Below, in pieces: positions 34,692 through 42,840 of a stretch of 44,304 nt of DNA. Location of the stretch: positions 1-44,304 of the IMG/VR virus record IMGVR_UViG_3300031886_000009; one strand, given 5' to 3'. Origin of the DNA: a virus. A program made the position numbers and the translations under genes. Each line of letters begins with the position of its first letter. The stretch's first letter is position 1. The notes below the pieces were generated by a model. That model did not search any database, was not told where the DNA came from, and saw only the letters and a list, made by a program, of their open reading frames with translations.

Positions 34692-34831
34692 ATGATCAAG
34701 AAAATATTCGGGAAATCGTAGAAAAAAATAAAGTAACGTGGGATGAAAAAAAGTGGAAGGAACATTGGGCAGAACAAAAAGAAGGCCACATGAAGAGGTT
34801 GGCAGAAATGCATAGAGAAGCTAGAAAATGA
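34688..34831 (+). CDS. Small charged helical protein (47 aa)
   Basis: A short gene (MNDQENIREIVEKNKV, WDEKKWKEHWAEQKEG) joined to both neighbours by ATGA overlaps, which strongly supports translation. It is rich in Lys, Glu and Trp and probably a single amphipathic helix. No family known. Position in the recombination module suggests a small partner or inhibitor, but nothing in the sequence proves it. Confidence 0.6.
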   Translation: MNDQENIREIVEKNKVTWDEKKWKEHWAEQKEGHMKRLAEMHREARK

Positions 34832-35037
34832 AATTCGTAATTAAAGATGAAGTAGATATGCTGATTACAGGGCATCACAGATTGTTGCCCAGTGAACTTC
34901 ATGCATATGCAAAAGCAATGAGAAAACGAGTAGCTATAGGAAAGGAGGCAACAGCTAGAAGAAAAGAAATGGCAAGAGTGTTAAACAAACATATGGGGAA
35001 CAAACACATTATAGAAAAGGGGAGAATAATAGAATGA
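34828..35037 (+). CDS. Small basic protein (69 aa)
   Basis: Basic, mostly helical (HAYAKAMRKRVAIGKEATARRKEMARVL), with a short N-terminal beta-like part and no known family. It begins inside the stop of the 47-aa gene and ends inside the start of the exonuclease gene (ATGA at both). Charge and neighbours suggest nucleic-acid binding. Confidence 0.6.
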   Translation: MKFVIKDEVDMLITGHHRLLPSELHAYAKAMRKRVAIGKEATARRKEMARVLNKHMGNKHIIEKGRIIE

Positions 35038-35942
35038 AAAATGAAGCGAATCCAGAGATAAGAATGATGGGTATTGGAGGAAGTGACCAATACAAAATTA
35101 AGTCTGCTCCAACTGAATTATGGCAACAGAAAATTGGAGCGAAACCGCCACCAGATTTATCGGACAATGAAGCAGTACGCTGGGGGACAATACTCGAAGA
35201 AGTGGTACTTCGGGAACTCTCAAGAAGAATTGGTAAAAAGATACGGATGATGAGTAGAACTATCCGTTCAAAAGAAGACCCTATCTTTCAGTGCCACCTT
35301 GATGGCAAGGTAGTGGGCGAACCCATTGGAGTGGAAATTAAAACTACTTCTTTGTGGATGGAAGATAAATGGGGGGAAGAAGGAACAGATCAGATACCCC
35401 TGCCTTATTATTATCAAGTCCAGCATTATCTCTACTGCACCCAGCATCTTGGGATTAAAAAGTTTATAGTTGCTGTCCTTATTGGTGGACAGAAACTAAA
35501 AATTTATACTGTCAGAAGAAATAGTAAATTTATAAGAGAGATGATCTCGGATGCCAGAATCTTCTGGTACAATCATGTCAAAACTAAAGTAGCCCCACCG
35601 CCTCGGTCAATTGCCGACTGCCTGTTACAATTTCCTGAAGGTACGGATGATAAAGAGATGCTCTGTGATCCGTTCCTTAATAATCTTATTGGGTCAGGGG
35701 TTACAATCAAAAAACAAATAAAAGAATTGAAAGGAGATTTAGAGGAAGTGTCGAAAGAGATCATGTGTATAATGAAGAATTCGACTTCAGTTACTAATAA
35801 GCAAGGGGAGAAGATGGTAACGTGGGCAAACTCAAGCCGAACCTCCCTCAATCAAAAACAATTTGCCCTCCTGCACCCTAATCTGTTTGAGAAATTAAAA
35901 CAGGTTTCAACATTTAGAACATTCAAAATAAAGGAGTTATGA
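35034..35942 (+). CDS. YqaJ/lambda-exonuclease-type recombination nuclease
   Basis: 302 aa with all core motifs: GIGGSD (13-18), WGTILEE (50-56, first acidic residue), CHLDGK (87-92, Asp90), VEIKTT (100-105, Glu-x-Lys) and QVQHYLY (128-134). This is a PD-(D/E)XK 5'-3' exonuclease that resects double-strand ends for single-strand annealing. Residues after 210 form a helical extension including a possible coiled coil (KKQIKELKGDLEEVSKEI). It sits directly before the RecA-like ATPase and ssDNA-binding genes, a standard recombination trio. Confidence 0.85.
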   Translation: MKNEANPEIRMMGIGGSDQYKIKSAPTELWQQKIGAKPPPDLSDNEAVRWGTILEEVVLRELSRRIGKKIRMMSRTIRSKEDPIFQCHLDGKVVGEPIGVEIKTTSLWMEDKWGEEGTDQIPLPYYYQVQHYLYCTQHLGIKKFIVAVLIGGQKLKIYTVRRNSKFIREMISDARIFWYNHVKTKVAPPPRSIADCLLQFPEGTDDKEMLCDPFLNNLIGSGVTIKKQIKELKGDLEEVSKEIMCIMKNSTSVTNKQGEKMVTWANSSRTSLNQKQFALLHPNLFEKLKQVSTFRTFKIKEL

Positions 35943-36736
35943 AGGATTTAAAATCATCAGGAATAAATACATCAACAATTACTTTGCTTGCGATAGGAGA
36001 GCCGGGGTCTGGTAAAACCACTTTCTGTGCAGATTCTCTTGATAAGAAAGGAACTGCATTAATCTTTGATTTGGAAAATGGTTCACTGGGACAGAACGTG
36101 GATAGACTAACTCTCTACGGCAAAGATTTTGATAGCCTCATGGCTGCCCTTGGAGAATTTTACGAGGGGAAACTAGGTAAGTACCCTCGTATTGTTTTAG
36201 ATAGTCTGGATTGGGTGGAACGTATTATCCTAGCCAAAGTGTGTAAGGAGAATGGAGTCAAGGATGCCTCGGATATTCCCTATGGAAGGGGGTTCTCTTA
36301 CGCAGTCCAATACTGGGGTAAGTTGTTACAAGCTTTGGATATGATTAAATCCAGAGGGGTGTCTATCTGTATGACTGCACACACCCAAATAATCAAGATA
36401 AATGATCCCCTGCATGAGGAATATTCCTCTCACGGAATCAAGCTAAACAAACACGCCAAAGCATTATTGACTGAATACGTTGATATGATTGGGTATGTTA
36501 TAGGAAATGAGTTAATTACCAGCCGTAAATCTGATTCCTTCGGGAAGGTGGAATATACGGCATCGGGAACTGGTGAGCGAAAGATTTGTTTCGCCCCGAA
36601 TCCTGCCTACGAAAGTAAGACTCGTATCGCAGGAATACCAGACGTACTTCCCCTTGAGTGGTCGGCATTCGAGGAGGCAGTTAAATCCGCTGGGGCAACT
36701 CAGTCTAATCAGAAGAAGAAGGAGAGTAATGTTTAA
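35939..36736 (+). CDS. RecA-like ATPase (Sak4/AAA_24 type)
   Basis: 265 aa with Walker A GEPGSGKTT (20-28) and Walker B RIVLDSLDW (84-92), plus the later block SICMTAHTQIIKINDP, as in short RecA-core phage recombinases of the Sak4 group. It likely promotes annealing or strand pairing with the adjacent exonuclease and ssDNA-binding protein. The start overlaps the exonuclease stop (ATGA), and the final codons overlap the next gene by 8 nt. Confidence 0.8.
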   Translation: MKDLKSSGINTSTITLLAIGEPGSGKTTFCADSLDKKGTALIFDLENGSLGQNVDRLTLYGKDFDSLMAALGEFYEGKLGKYPRIVLDSLDWVERIILAKVCKENGVKDASDIPYGRGFSYAVQYWGKLLQALDMIKSRGVSICMTAHTQIIKINDPLHEEYSSHGIKLNKHAKALLTEYVDMIGYVIGNELITSRKSDSFGKVEYTASGTGERKICFAPNPAYESKTRIAGIPDVLPLEWSAFEEAVKSAGATQSNQKKKESNV

Positions 36737-37235
36737 ATTTGATGCAACAAAACTGGCTCCTAGTGCGGAAATCAATCAAGATTTCGAGCCACTGGAAAAA
36801 GGTATGTATGGAGCTATCCTCAAAGAAGCGGTACTGACCGACACCAATGCTGGTGATGGACAATATATAAAGTGCCGTGTTGATATCACTCACGGACAAC
36901 ACAAGGGTAGAGTGATCTGGCATAATATAACCTATTCTAATCCTAATGACCTAGCTACAGAAATCGGGAGGCAACAGCTAACTGATCTCTGCCACGCAAC
37001 TGGTAAGCTTGTCCCAAAATCTACGGATGAACTTTGTAACATTCCTGTTATTGCCAGAGTAGGATTCGTAAAAGCAAAAGAGGGGAAGGATGGAAAAACT
37101 TATCCTGCCACAAATGATGTCAAGAGTTTCAAGAAGTTTAATGAAGCTCTCCTGCCTAAAGAAACCGCTACTCCGTTCCTCGCTGTAGGGACAGTAGATA
37201 AACATGATGAAGCCCCCTGGAACGAGGTGGCCTAA
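36729..37235 (+). CDS. DUF669-type single-stranded DNA-binding protein
   Basis: 168 aa. FEPLEKGMYGAILKEAVL (17-34), then IKCRVDITHGQHKGRVIWHNI and the conserved LTDLCHATGK and then PVIARVGFVKAKEGKDGKTYPA, match phage DUF669 proteins, which behave like OB-fold ssDNA-binding proteins in recombination modules. The ATG at 36729 follows AAGGAGAGTA. A longer frame from 36573 would lie inside the ATPase gene and is not used. Confidence 0.8.
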   Translation: MFKFDATKLAPSAEINQDFEPLEKGMYGAILKEAVLTDTNAGDGQYIKCRVDITHGQHKGRVIWHNITYSNPNDLATEIGRQQLTDLCHATGKLVPKSTDELCNIPVIARVGFVKAKEGKDGKTYPATNDVKSFKKFNEALLPKETATPFLAVGTVDKHDEAPWNEVA

Positions 37236-37242
37236 TCATAAC

Positions 37243-37283
37243 ACACGCATTCGGACATAGCTGAGTCATGTCTGGATGCGTGT
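37243..37283 (+). other. 16-bp hairpin across the HNH gene start
   Basis: Bases 37243-37258 pair with 37268-37283 over 16 positions (14 Watson-Crick, 2 G-T) around a 9-nt loop. The 3' arm contains the most upstream in-frame ATG (37276) of the HNH gene. With no T run after it, this is not an ordinary terminator. It could block translation or be a protein-binding site. Confidence 0.7.
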
Positions 37284-37737
37284 AAACCTTATGTCTAAAT
37301 GCACCATGTCAAGAATCTGTGAGTACTGTAAGGAAGAATATGATCCTAACCCCTATCATAATGGGGGTCAGTCAAAATACTGTTCAACCAGTTGCAAGGA
37401 TAAGACAGCTTACTATAAAGCTAAAGAGGCTGGTCACATAAGAGCCTTTAAGTCCGGCTACCCAAGAGCAATGTCAATCCGACTTTATATGCAAGCACGG
37501 AATGCTGATATCAGCTGCCCCTGTCATTACTGTCAGGCTAGAGTTTATCCAGATACGTTTCAGCTAGATCATAAAACGGCTCTACCAACCGATAAGGTTA
37601 TGACAAAAGAAGAGTGGAGAATTTTATATAGAGATGAATCCAATCTTGTGGTTTGCTGTGAAAGTTGTAACAGGCTCAAAGCCGGAACTCCATACGAGAC
37701 GTTTAAGGAGCGGAGAAAAAATGCCATCGCAATTTAA
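37276..37737 (+). CDS. HNH endonuclease with N-terminal zinc finger
   Basis: The N-terminal zinc site uses C15, C18, C36 and C40 (ICEYCKEEYDP, KYCSTSC). The HNH core has CHYC (83-86), LDH (97-99, general base His99), N123 and CCESCNRLKAG (127-137). HNH nucleases in phages act as packaging nickases, homing enzymes or nucleases against competitor DNA; this one sits between ssDNA-binding and nuclease-like genes. The 37276 ATG lies within a strong hairpin. ATGs at 37291 and 37306 are alternatives, and none has a ribosome-binding site. It overlaps the next gene by 17 nt. Confidence 0.8.
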   Translation: MRVNLMSKCTMSRICEYCKEEYDPNPYHNGGQSKYCSTSCKDKTAYYKAKEAGHIRAFKSGYPRAMSIRLYMQARNADISCPCHYCQARVYPDTFQLDHKTALPTDKVMTKEEWRILYRDESNLVVCCESCNRLKAGTPYETFKERRKNAIAI

Positions 37738-38170
37738 CCACAAAGCCTACCTAGCCTGTGACGATAAAGCTAAGTCTGCACTGCGTAAATTTTTAGACAG
37801 GATGGGAATTTTTACGCTCATATTTGAAGACTATAGTGCCGATATTAAGTCCCTAGAAATGGTTGGTGGTAAATATGTGGAAGTCCTGCATGAAGTAGAA
37901 ATTAAGTCAACCTATATTGATGAGTTTAAATGGGACACAGTACATATCCCAGCGAGGAAGAAGAAACTATTAAAGAACTGTTATACCACAGCAGGACACA
38001 GGATTATATTTTGGGTCCTGAATAAGGATTGCACCAAAGGGATGATGATTGACGGCAAATATATGAAGGATGCATACATCGAGAACATACCCAATACTAG
38101 AAATCCTGGGGGAGAAGACTTTTACGATATTCCAATAGAACTTTGCAGGGAGGTAAAGCTGTGTACCTGA
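37721..38170 (+). CDS. Putative PD-(D/E)XK nuclease-like protein (149 aa)
   Basis: Asp41 (YSADIKS) and Glu60-x-Lys62 (HEVEIKSTY) are spaced as in the PD-(D/E)XK nuclease core, with a helical first 30 residues and a beta-rich rest (RIIFWVLN). The segment AYIENIPNTRNPGGEDFYDIP follows. It could be a junction- or end-processing nuclease, or a structural relative without activity. The ATG at 37721 has AAGGAG about 11 nt upstream. An in-frame start further left would lie deep in the HNH gene. It overlaps the helicase start by 10 nt. Confidence 0.6.
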   Translation: MPSQFNHKAYLACDDKAKSALRKFLDRMGIFTLIFEDYSADIKSLEMVGGKYVEVLHEVEIKSTYIDEFKWDTVHIPARKKKLLKNCYTTAGHRIIFWVLNKDCTKGMMIDGKYMKDAYIENIPNTRNPGGEDFYDIPIELCREVKLCT

Positions 38171-39750
38171 GAGGTTACCAAGAGGAAGCAGTGAATGCTT
38201 TACTCTCACACATTCAGTACTCCCACGGAAACCCATGTGTAAGCATCCCCACTGGAGGAGGTAAGTCAATCATCTTAGCTGAATTCATCCGAGTCTGTCA
38301 GGAAAAGTGGGAGGGTATCCGAGTAATTGTGTTAGCCCATGTTCAGGAACTGGTTCAGCAAAATAAAGATAAGATGCTGATGGTGCTACCCAAGGCTGAT
38401 GTTGGAATCTATTCCGCAGGACTGAAGTCAAGGGATACTGAGCCTGACATTTTATTTGCTGGTATCCAGAGTGTGTATAATAAAACGTATACAGATATAG
38501 GTGGCAAGGATTTAATTATTATAGATGAGGCACACCGAATCCCTGCCGATGGTGAAGGTATGTACCGCCACTTCCTGACTGAGCAGTGGAGGCTCCAGAC
38601 TTCCAAGAAACGACAGCCGAGAATAATTGGCTTGACTGCTACTCCGTATAGAATGAAGTCAGGGCTACTCTGTGGTAAGAAGGAGATTCTCAGCGAGATA
38701 GTTTACGAGGCAAACATCCAGAGCTTGATTGCAGATGGATACCTGAGTAAACCTATCAGCGAAAAAACCACACATAGAGTCAAGCTTAATAACGTGAGGA
38801 CACAGGCTGGAGATTTTGTGGGGAGTGATCTGGATTTAGTCTATGCTACAGATGAGCTAGTGAACCACCATGCACAGGAAATCCTTGAAGCTGGTGAAGG
38901 ACGTAAAGGCTGGTTGGTATTCTGTTCTGGAATCAATCATGCTGAAAAAATATTTGAAGCCCTCGGAAATCTTGGAGTCAGTGTGGGATTAGTCCACTCA
39001 CAAATAACTAAAGAACAACGTAAGGAAATAATTTCTGAGTTCAGCGAAAAGAAAATACAGTGTATCGTAAACGTGTCTGTCCTGACAGAAGGGTTTGATG
39101 CTCCGCATATTGACCTGATTGCTTTGCTCCGTCCTACCAAGTCCCCTGGTTTGTACTCACAAATGTGTGGCAGGGGGCTTCGGATAGCAGATGGGAAAGA
39201 GGATTGTTTAATCCTTGACTTTGGTCAGAACATCTCACGCCACGGACCCATCGATAATATTGCAGTTGGGAAAAGAGATTCAGGCGAAGGCTCTGCACCA
39301 ATAAAGACCTGTCCTGAATGTGGATTCGGTGAAGTCCCTGCCTCTGCACGTTACTGCCCTGAGTGTGATTTTTATTTTGAGTTTGTCGAGACAGTCTTGG
39401 ATGCAAATGCTTCGAGGGATAAGATACTAAGTGAGGCAAAGTGGTACGATGTCGATACAGTTCGATACGAACACCACTTTAATAAGTTCAAGGGATCAGA
39501 GACTATGCGAGTGGATTACACTTGTGGTTTAAGGAAGTTCTCTGAGTGGGTATGTTTTCAGCACACTGGCTACGCCAGACTGAAAGCAGAACAGTGGTGG
39601 AATAAATGCTGTGAGAATGAAAGAGAGCCACCAGAAAATGTGATCGATGCAGTTGAAGCAGCTCAGAGTGGAGGACTGCTTGAACCATTAGAAATATTAG
39701 TGCATGAGCATGGGAAGTTCCCAAGTATATTAGAATCTAAATTTATATAA
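38161..39750 (+). CDS. SF2 DNA/RNA helicase with zinc ribbon
   Basis: 529 aa starting at GTG 38161, with GGGAGG about 8 nt upstream. Helicase motifs: Q/I region YLRGYQ with PTGGGKS (30-36), IIIDEAH (119-125), GLTATPYR (157-164), and QMCGRGLR near residue 338. This layout is that of the DEAH-like phage helicases (UvsW/RecQ-like recombination or replication helicases). A zinc ribbon (CPECG, then RYCPECD) follows at about 385-410. It likely unwinds or branch-migrates DNA at forks together with the primase-helicase encoded next. Confidence 0.85.
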   Translation: MYLRGYQEEAVNALLSHIQYSHGNPCVSIPTGGGKSIILAEFIRVCQEKWEGIRVIVLAHVQELVQQNKDKMLMVLPKADVGIYSAGLKSRDTEPDILFAGIQSVYNKTYTDIGGKDLIIIDEAHRIPADGEGMYRHFLTEQWRLQTSKKRQPRIIGLTATPYRMKSGLLCGKKEILSEIVYEANIQSLIADGYLSKPISEKTTHRVKLNNVRTQAGDFVGSDLDLVYATDELVNHHAQEILEAGEGRKGWLVFCSGINHAEKIFEALGNLGVSVGLVHSQITKEQRKEIISEFSEKKIQCIVNVSVLTEGFDAPHIDLIALLRPTKSPGLYSQMCGRGLRIADGKEDCLILDFGQNISRHGPIDNIAVGKRDSGEGSAPIKTCPECGFGEVPASARYCPECDFYFEFVETVLDANASRDKILSEAKWYDVDTVRYEHHFNKFKGSETMRVDYTCGLRKFSEWVCFQHTGYARLKAEQWWNKCCENEREPPENVIDAVEAAQSGGLLEPLEILVHEHGKFPSILESKFI

Positions 39751-39772
39751 ACCATTCAACGTCTGGAGAGCC

Positions 39773-41920
39773 GTGAAAATATCCTATTACTATGGAGGGG
39801 CATTTGATAAGACCCCAGTTGCAAAAGATATAAATGATATATTTGCTGAAATTAAAAACGGCAAACATAAAAAAAGAATAGAGACTTGCAGAAAGAAATT
39901 AGAGGAAGGTGACAAGTCTGGTTACGATGATTTAAAACGAAGGATTCCTGCAATTACTGTATCGTGTCTAGGAAAAGGAAGGAAGGGAGATTCCGGCATT
40001 GAAGAATACAGTGGTCTGCTTCAGGGAGACTTCGATAATGTTAGCACCCCTCTGTTCTCCACTGTGGGTGAGATCAGAGATACACTAGCGAATGATCGCC
40101 ATGTTGTAGCCTCCTATATCTCACCTTCAGGGAGGGGTGTTAAACTCTGGATTGCAGTTATAAAGGACGCAACTAAACACAAGGATAGTTTTGTCTCTGC
40201 ACAAAAATACTTCAAGGAAAAATACGAGCTAGACCTTGACCCTTCCTGTTCAGATATTACACGGCTCTGTTTCCAGAGCTATGATCCTGAAGCTAAATTT
40301 AAAGAGACTGCCGAGCCTATTCCCTTGGAAGCGGCCGAGACAGATTTTTTCTTTGATGCCACACAACAGGTTGAAAGCCAGAAGCGTGATGACTCCGAGC
40401 GAGTGCAGTTAGCCTTGGATAAGGTGGCCCATTTGGCTGATGACTATCAGTCGTGGTACAAGATTGGGATGTCCGTAAAGTACACGCTCAACGGACAGGG
40501 CTTCGAGATGTGGGACGAGTGGTCTAGGAAGTCCTCGAAGTACAATGCAACCGAGATGGCCTCGAAGTGGAAGTCATTCTCTGGAGGTGAGATCGAAGGT
40601 GGAACACTCTTCCATCTAGCTGGAGAAACCTTTACCCATAAACCACTTCAGGCTGTTCCAAAATCTTTTCAGCCCCAAGAAGAAAAACCACTCCACAAGG
40701 ACTATTATAATCCCCCTGGTTTTGTAGGTGAACTTGCAAAAGTGATGACTGACTATGCCAGATATCCACAGCCAGAACTTGCCCTTGCTGCATCCCTTGC
40801 ATACACTGGAACGCTGTTGGGGCAACGAGTCAGAACTATAGAAAACATACGGACAAACTTGTTCTGTGTCGGAATCGGAAGAACTGGATCGGGAAAAGAA
40901 TTCCCGAGGATGGTCATTAAGATGCTGGATGAGCAAGGGAACCTCGAATGTTTTGCTGGCGAGAAAGTGACTTCGAGATCGGCTATCGAAAGGTGCATGA
41001 CCTTGAGGCCAACGAGCCTGTTTCTTATCGATGAGTTTGGCTTGTTCCTGAAGTCAGTCTTTTCGGAGGGAGCCAACAAACATCTTTCAGATTGTGTCAC
41101 TGCTTGGATGGAACTTTACTCTTCTTCACAGTCTACTTTCTATGGAGTTGATCGAGCCAGTACCAGAGAAGTTGAAAGGGCTGTGATTGTCCAGCCATGC
41201 TGTTCGATATATGGCACGACAACTGGAACGAGTCTCTGGTCAAGCCTCAGTTCAGACAAAATTAATGATGGCTCTGCCAATCGCTTTCTTTTTTTTAATG
41301 CTACTGCCGAGCGAGCAACGAGACAGTCACCTCCAATCCTAGACATGATTCCAGAACCGATATTGATTAAGGCAAAAGAGTTCCGAGATTTGTCTATAAA
41401 TCCAGGGGAAGAGGGTAATATAAAAGATACTCATGGAAGACCAAAACCTCTGATTGTAGACTACACAGATTCTGCTAAAAAATTATTCAACAGGTTCGAG
41501 GATGAGTGTGAAAAGAAATCCGAGTCAGTAGACCTGAATGCAAGTATGTGGGTGAGGTCACCAGAACACGCTCGAAAGATTGCTCTGATCATAGCCTTTT
41601 CGGCAGGGAAAGATAAAATAGATGCCGAGGCCACCGAGTCAGCGGTGGAAGTAACCCAACACCTGAATCAACGTGCCATAAAAGACATCGAGGAAAATCT
41701 TGCGGATAACCTGAATGAAAAGTTATCGAAACGCATCGAAGGTATTATCAGAAACCACAAGGATGGAATTTTGAATTGGGAGCTTACCAGAAAGACTAGG
41801 TTCCTGAATCAGAAACAGAGAATGGATATTCTGAATGATCTTATTGAATCAAATATTATTGTGGCTGTAGAGGAGAAGACAAAGACCACCCCTAAAATAA
41901 AGTGGTTTGCCAAGACATAA
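39773..41920 (+). CDS. Primase-polymerase/helicase fusion (BT4734-like, PriCT, DUF3987)
   Basis: 715 aa starting at GTG 39773, after CTGGAGAGCC. The N-terminal AEP-type primase has GLLQGDFDN (81-89), SPSGRGVK (117-124) and CSDITRLCF (159-167), as in BT4734/VirE-N proteins. Residues about 210-285 look like a PriCT domain (WYKIGMSVKYTL, FEMWDEWS). The C-terminal DUF3987 ATPase has Walker A GRTGSGKE (about 368-375) and LFLIDEFG (about 415-422). The enzyme can make primers and perhaps unwind DNA at the origin. No separate replicative polymerase was recognised, so this protein probably recruits the host replisome. Confidence 0.85.
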   Translation: MKISYYYGGAFDKTPVAKDINDIFAEIKNGKHKKRIETCRKKLEEGDKSGYDDLKRRIPAITVSCLGKGRKGDSGIEEYSGLLQGDFDNVSTPLFSTVGEIRDTLANDRHVVASYISPSGRGVKLWIAVIKDATKHKDSFVSAQKYFKEKYELDLDPSCSDITRLCFQSYDPEAKFKETAEPIPLEAAETDFFFDATQQVESQKRDDSERVQLALDKVAHLADDYQSWYKIGMSVKYTLNGQGFEMWDEWSRKSSKYNATEMASKWKSFSGGEIEGGTLFHLAGETFTHKPLQAVPKSFQPQEEKPLHKDYYNPPGFVGELAKVMTDYARYPQPELALAASLAYTGTLLGQRVRTIENIRTNLFCVGIGRTGSGKEFPRMVIKMLDEQGNLECFAGEKVTSRSAIERCMTLRPTSLFLIDEFGLFLKSVFSEGANKHLSDCVTAWMELYSSSQSTFYGVDRASTREVERAVIVQPCCSIYGTTTGTSLWSSLSSDKINDGSANRFLFFNATAERATRQSPPILDMIPEPILIKAKEFRDLSINPGEEGNIKDTHGRPKPLIVDYTDSAKKLFNRFEDECEKKSESVDLNASMWVRSPEHARKIALIIAFSAGKDKIDAEATESAVEVTQHLNQRAIKDIEENLADNLNEKLSKRIEGIIRNHKDGILNWELTRKTRFLNQKQRMDILNDLIESNIIVAVEEKTKTTPKIKWFAKT

Positions 41921-41923
41921 AAA

Positions 41924-41956
41924 AAGGGACACCCTAGAGTACCTAGAGCATCCCTT
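41924..41956 (-). terminator. Bidirectional terminator between convergent genes
   Basis: On the minus strand AAGGGA...TCCCTT closes an internal stem that is continuous through G-T wobbles (TGCT against GGTG) and a CTAG/CTAG core, and seven T follow. It stops leftward transcription after the 212-aa gene. On the plus strand the same hairpin with CCTTTT after it may end the replication operon, though less well. Another CCCT/AGGG hairpin with T5 follows at about 41970-41990. Confidence 0.65.
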
Positions 41957-41998
41957 CCTTTTAACCTACCCCTGTTTTAAAGGGCTTTTTAGGAGTTT

Positions 41999-42637
41999 TT
42001 ACGCCTCCTTCCAGATTTGATCTGCTTTAGTTGCCAGAATATCTACAACAACTTCCTCAGAGAATACAAAGTATTGATCCAACTGCCGGACTTCCCCTTT
42101 TGTATATCCAATTGGTAGGATGTCGTAGTGTTCATAACGATTCTTCCGAGTATAACTAGGAAGACCTATGCAGAACTTACGGAAGATAGCCTCTCCATCT
42201 TCCTTCCACTTAATTACCACACGCCCATTGTCTGACTTAGATGCATGACCAATGCACTTGGTGTGGCCTAGTCTCCACAAAGTCCCTGTCCAGCCAGTTT
42301 TATCTGAGCTTTCATCGAGCGTGTGGTTCTTGTAATTATGAATCTTAAATTTTGAATCAAGGATTGACTCAAATGCTTCTGTGAAGGGGTTTGAATATTC
42401 GTTGGTAAATTTAAGGATATCCTTCGGTTTATCCACAACCACTTGAAGGTGTGGTTCTCCCTCTGAGTCCTCAAAGCCGATGATCAAACCATCGTCCATT
42501 CCTTCGGTAGTGGCTCCCCCATTGTTAGTAACGAGGATGCCTGTGCCGTCACTGAAGCACTTCTGCATGGCGGTGCAACCGCCCCCTGTTTGGATTTCCT
42601 CGAAGCCTAATTGCTTCAGGATTGTTTTAGTATCCAT
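41999..42637 (-). CDS. Hypothetical phage protein (212 aa)
   Basis: The N-terminal 45 residues (LKQLGFEEIQTGGGCTAMQK, then GTGILVTNNGGATT) resemble a small phage domain I have seen without assigned function. The rest is mixed alpha/beta with a Trp/His-rich centre (TGWTGTLWRLGHTKCIGHA). It starts at ATG 42637, 4 nt after AGGGAGGG, and overlaps the 40-aa ORF. It ends in the convergent terminator. No transmembrane segment and no enzyme motif. It is the last gene of the accessory block. Confidence 0.65.
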   Translation of the reverse strand: MDTKTILKQLGFEEIQTGGGCTAMQKCFSDGTGILVTNNGGATTEGMDDGLIIGFEDSEGEPHLQVVVDKPKDILKFTNEYSNPFTEAFESILDSKFKIHNYKNHTLDESSDKTGWTGTLWRLGHTKCIGHASKSDNGRVVIKWKEDGEAIFRKFCIGLPSYTRKNRYEHYDILPIGYTKGEVRQLDQYFVFSEEVVVDILATKADQIWKEA

Positions 42638-42749
42638 GTCCCTCCCTTATTAATTTACATATGGTTAATCTGATTAATGCATCATGGTTAAATATGCATT
42701 CTTGGTCTATAGTTAATTCCTCTTGTAACCATTCAAATTCTTCTTTCAT
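42627..42749 (-). CDS. Small acidic ORF (40 aa)
   Basis: MKEEFEWLQEELTIDQECIF... is a short acidic helix-like peptide. The ATG at 42749 has GGAG 7 nt upstream, and its TAA overlaps the start of the 212-aa gene by 11 nt in another frame, a sign of coupled translation. No known family. Confidence 0.5.
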   Translation of the reverse strand: MKEEFEWLQEELTIDQECIFNHDALIRLTICKLIREGHGY

Positions 42750-42840
42750 CTTGTTCTCCAATTAGAGTGGATTAACGATATTAACTGAATTGTCAATATC
42801 CGTCTGACCCCTGCGTTGCACAGGGGGCAGAAAGGATTGA
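42750..42840 (-). promoter_or_regulatory. Gap with hairpin and -35-like element before the 40-aa ORF
   Basis: It holds a CCCCTG-7 nt-CAGGGG hairpin (42808-42826) after the methyltransferase stop, without a T run. On the minus strand TTGACA (42796-42791) is a perfect -35, but no good -10 stands 16-18 nt downstream. A GTTAATATCGTTAATC direct repeat (42786-42771) could be an operator. Promoter activity is possible but unproven. Confidence 0.35.

Noticed and set aside
36573-36728. Longer N-terminus for the ssDNA-binding protein
   Set aside because: The extension is inside the ATPase gene in another frame, and the ATG at 36729 has a strong ribosome-binding site.
37634-37720. Longer N-terminus for the PD-(D/E)XK-like protein
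   Set aside because: It would overlap the conserved end of the HNH domain; the ATG at 37721 has AAGGAG upstream.
38143-38160. TTG start for the helicase
   Set aside because: GTG at 38161 has GGGAGG at good distance and gives an N-terminus that begins at the helicase Q-motif region.
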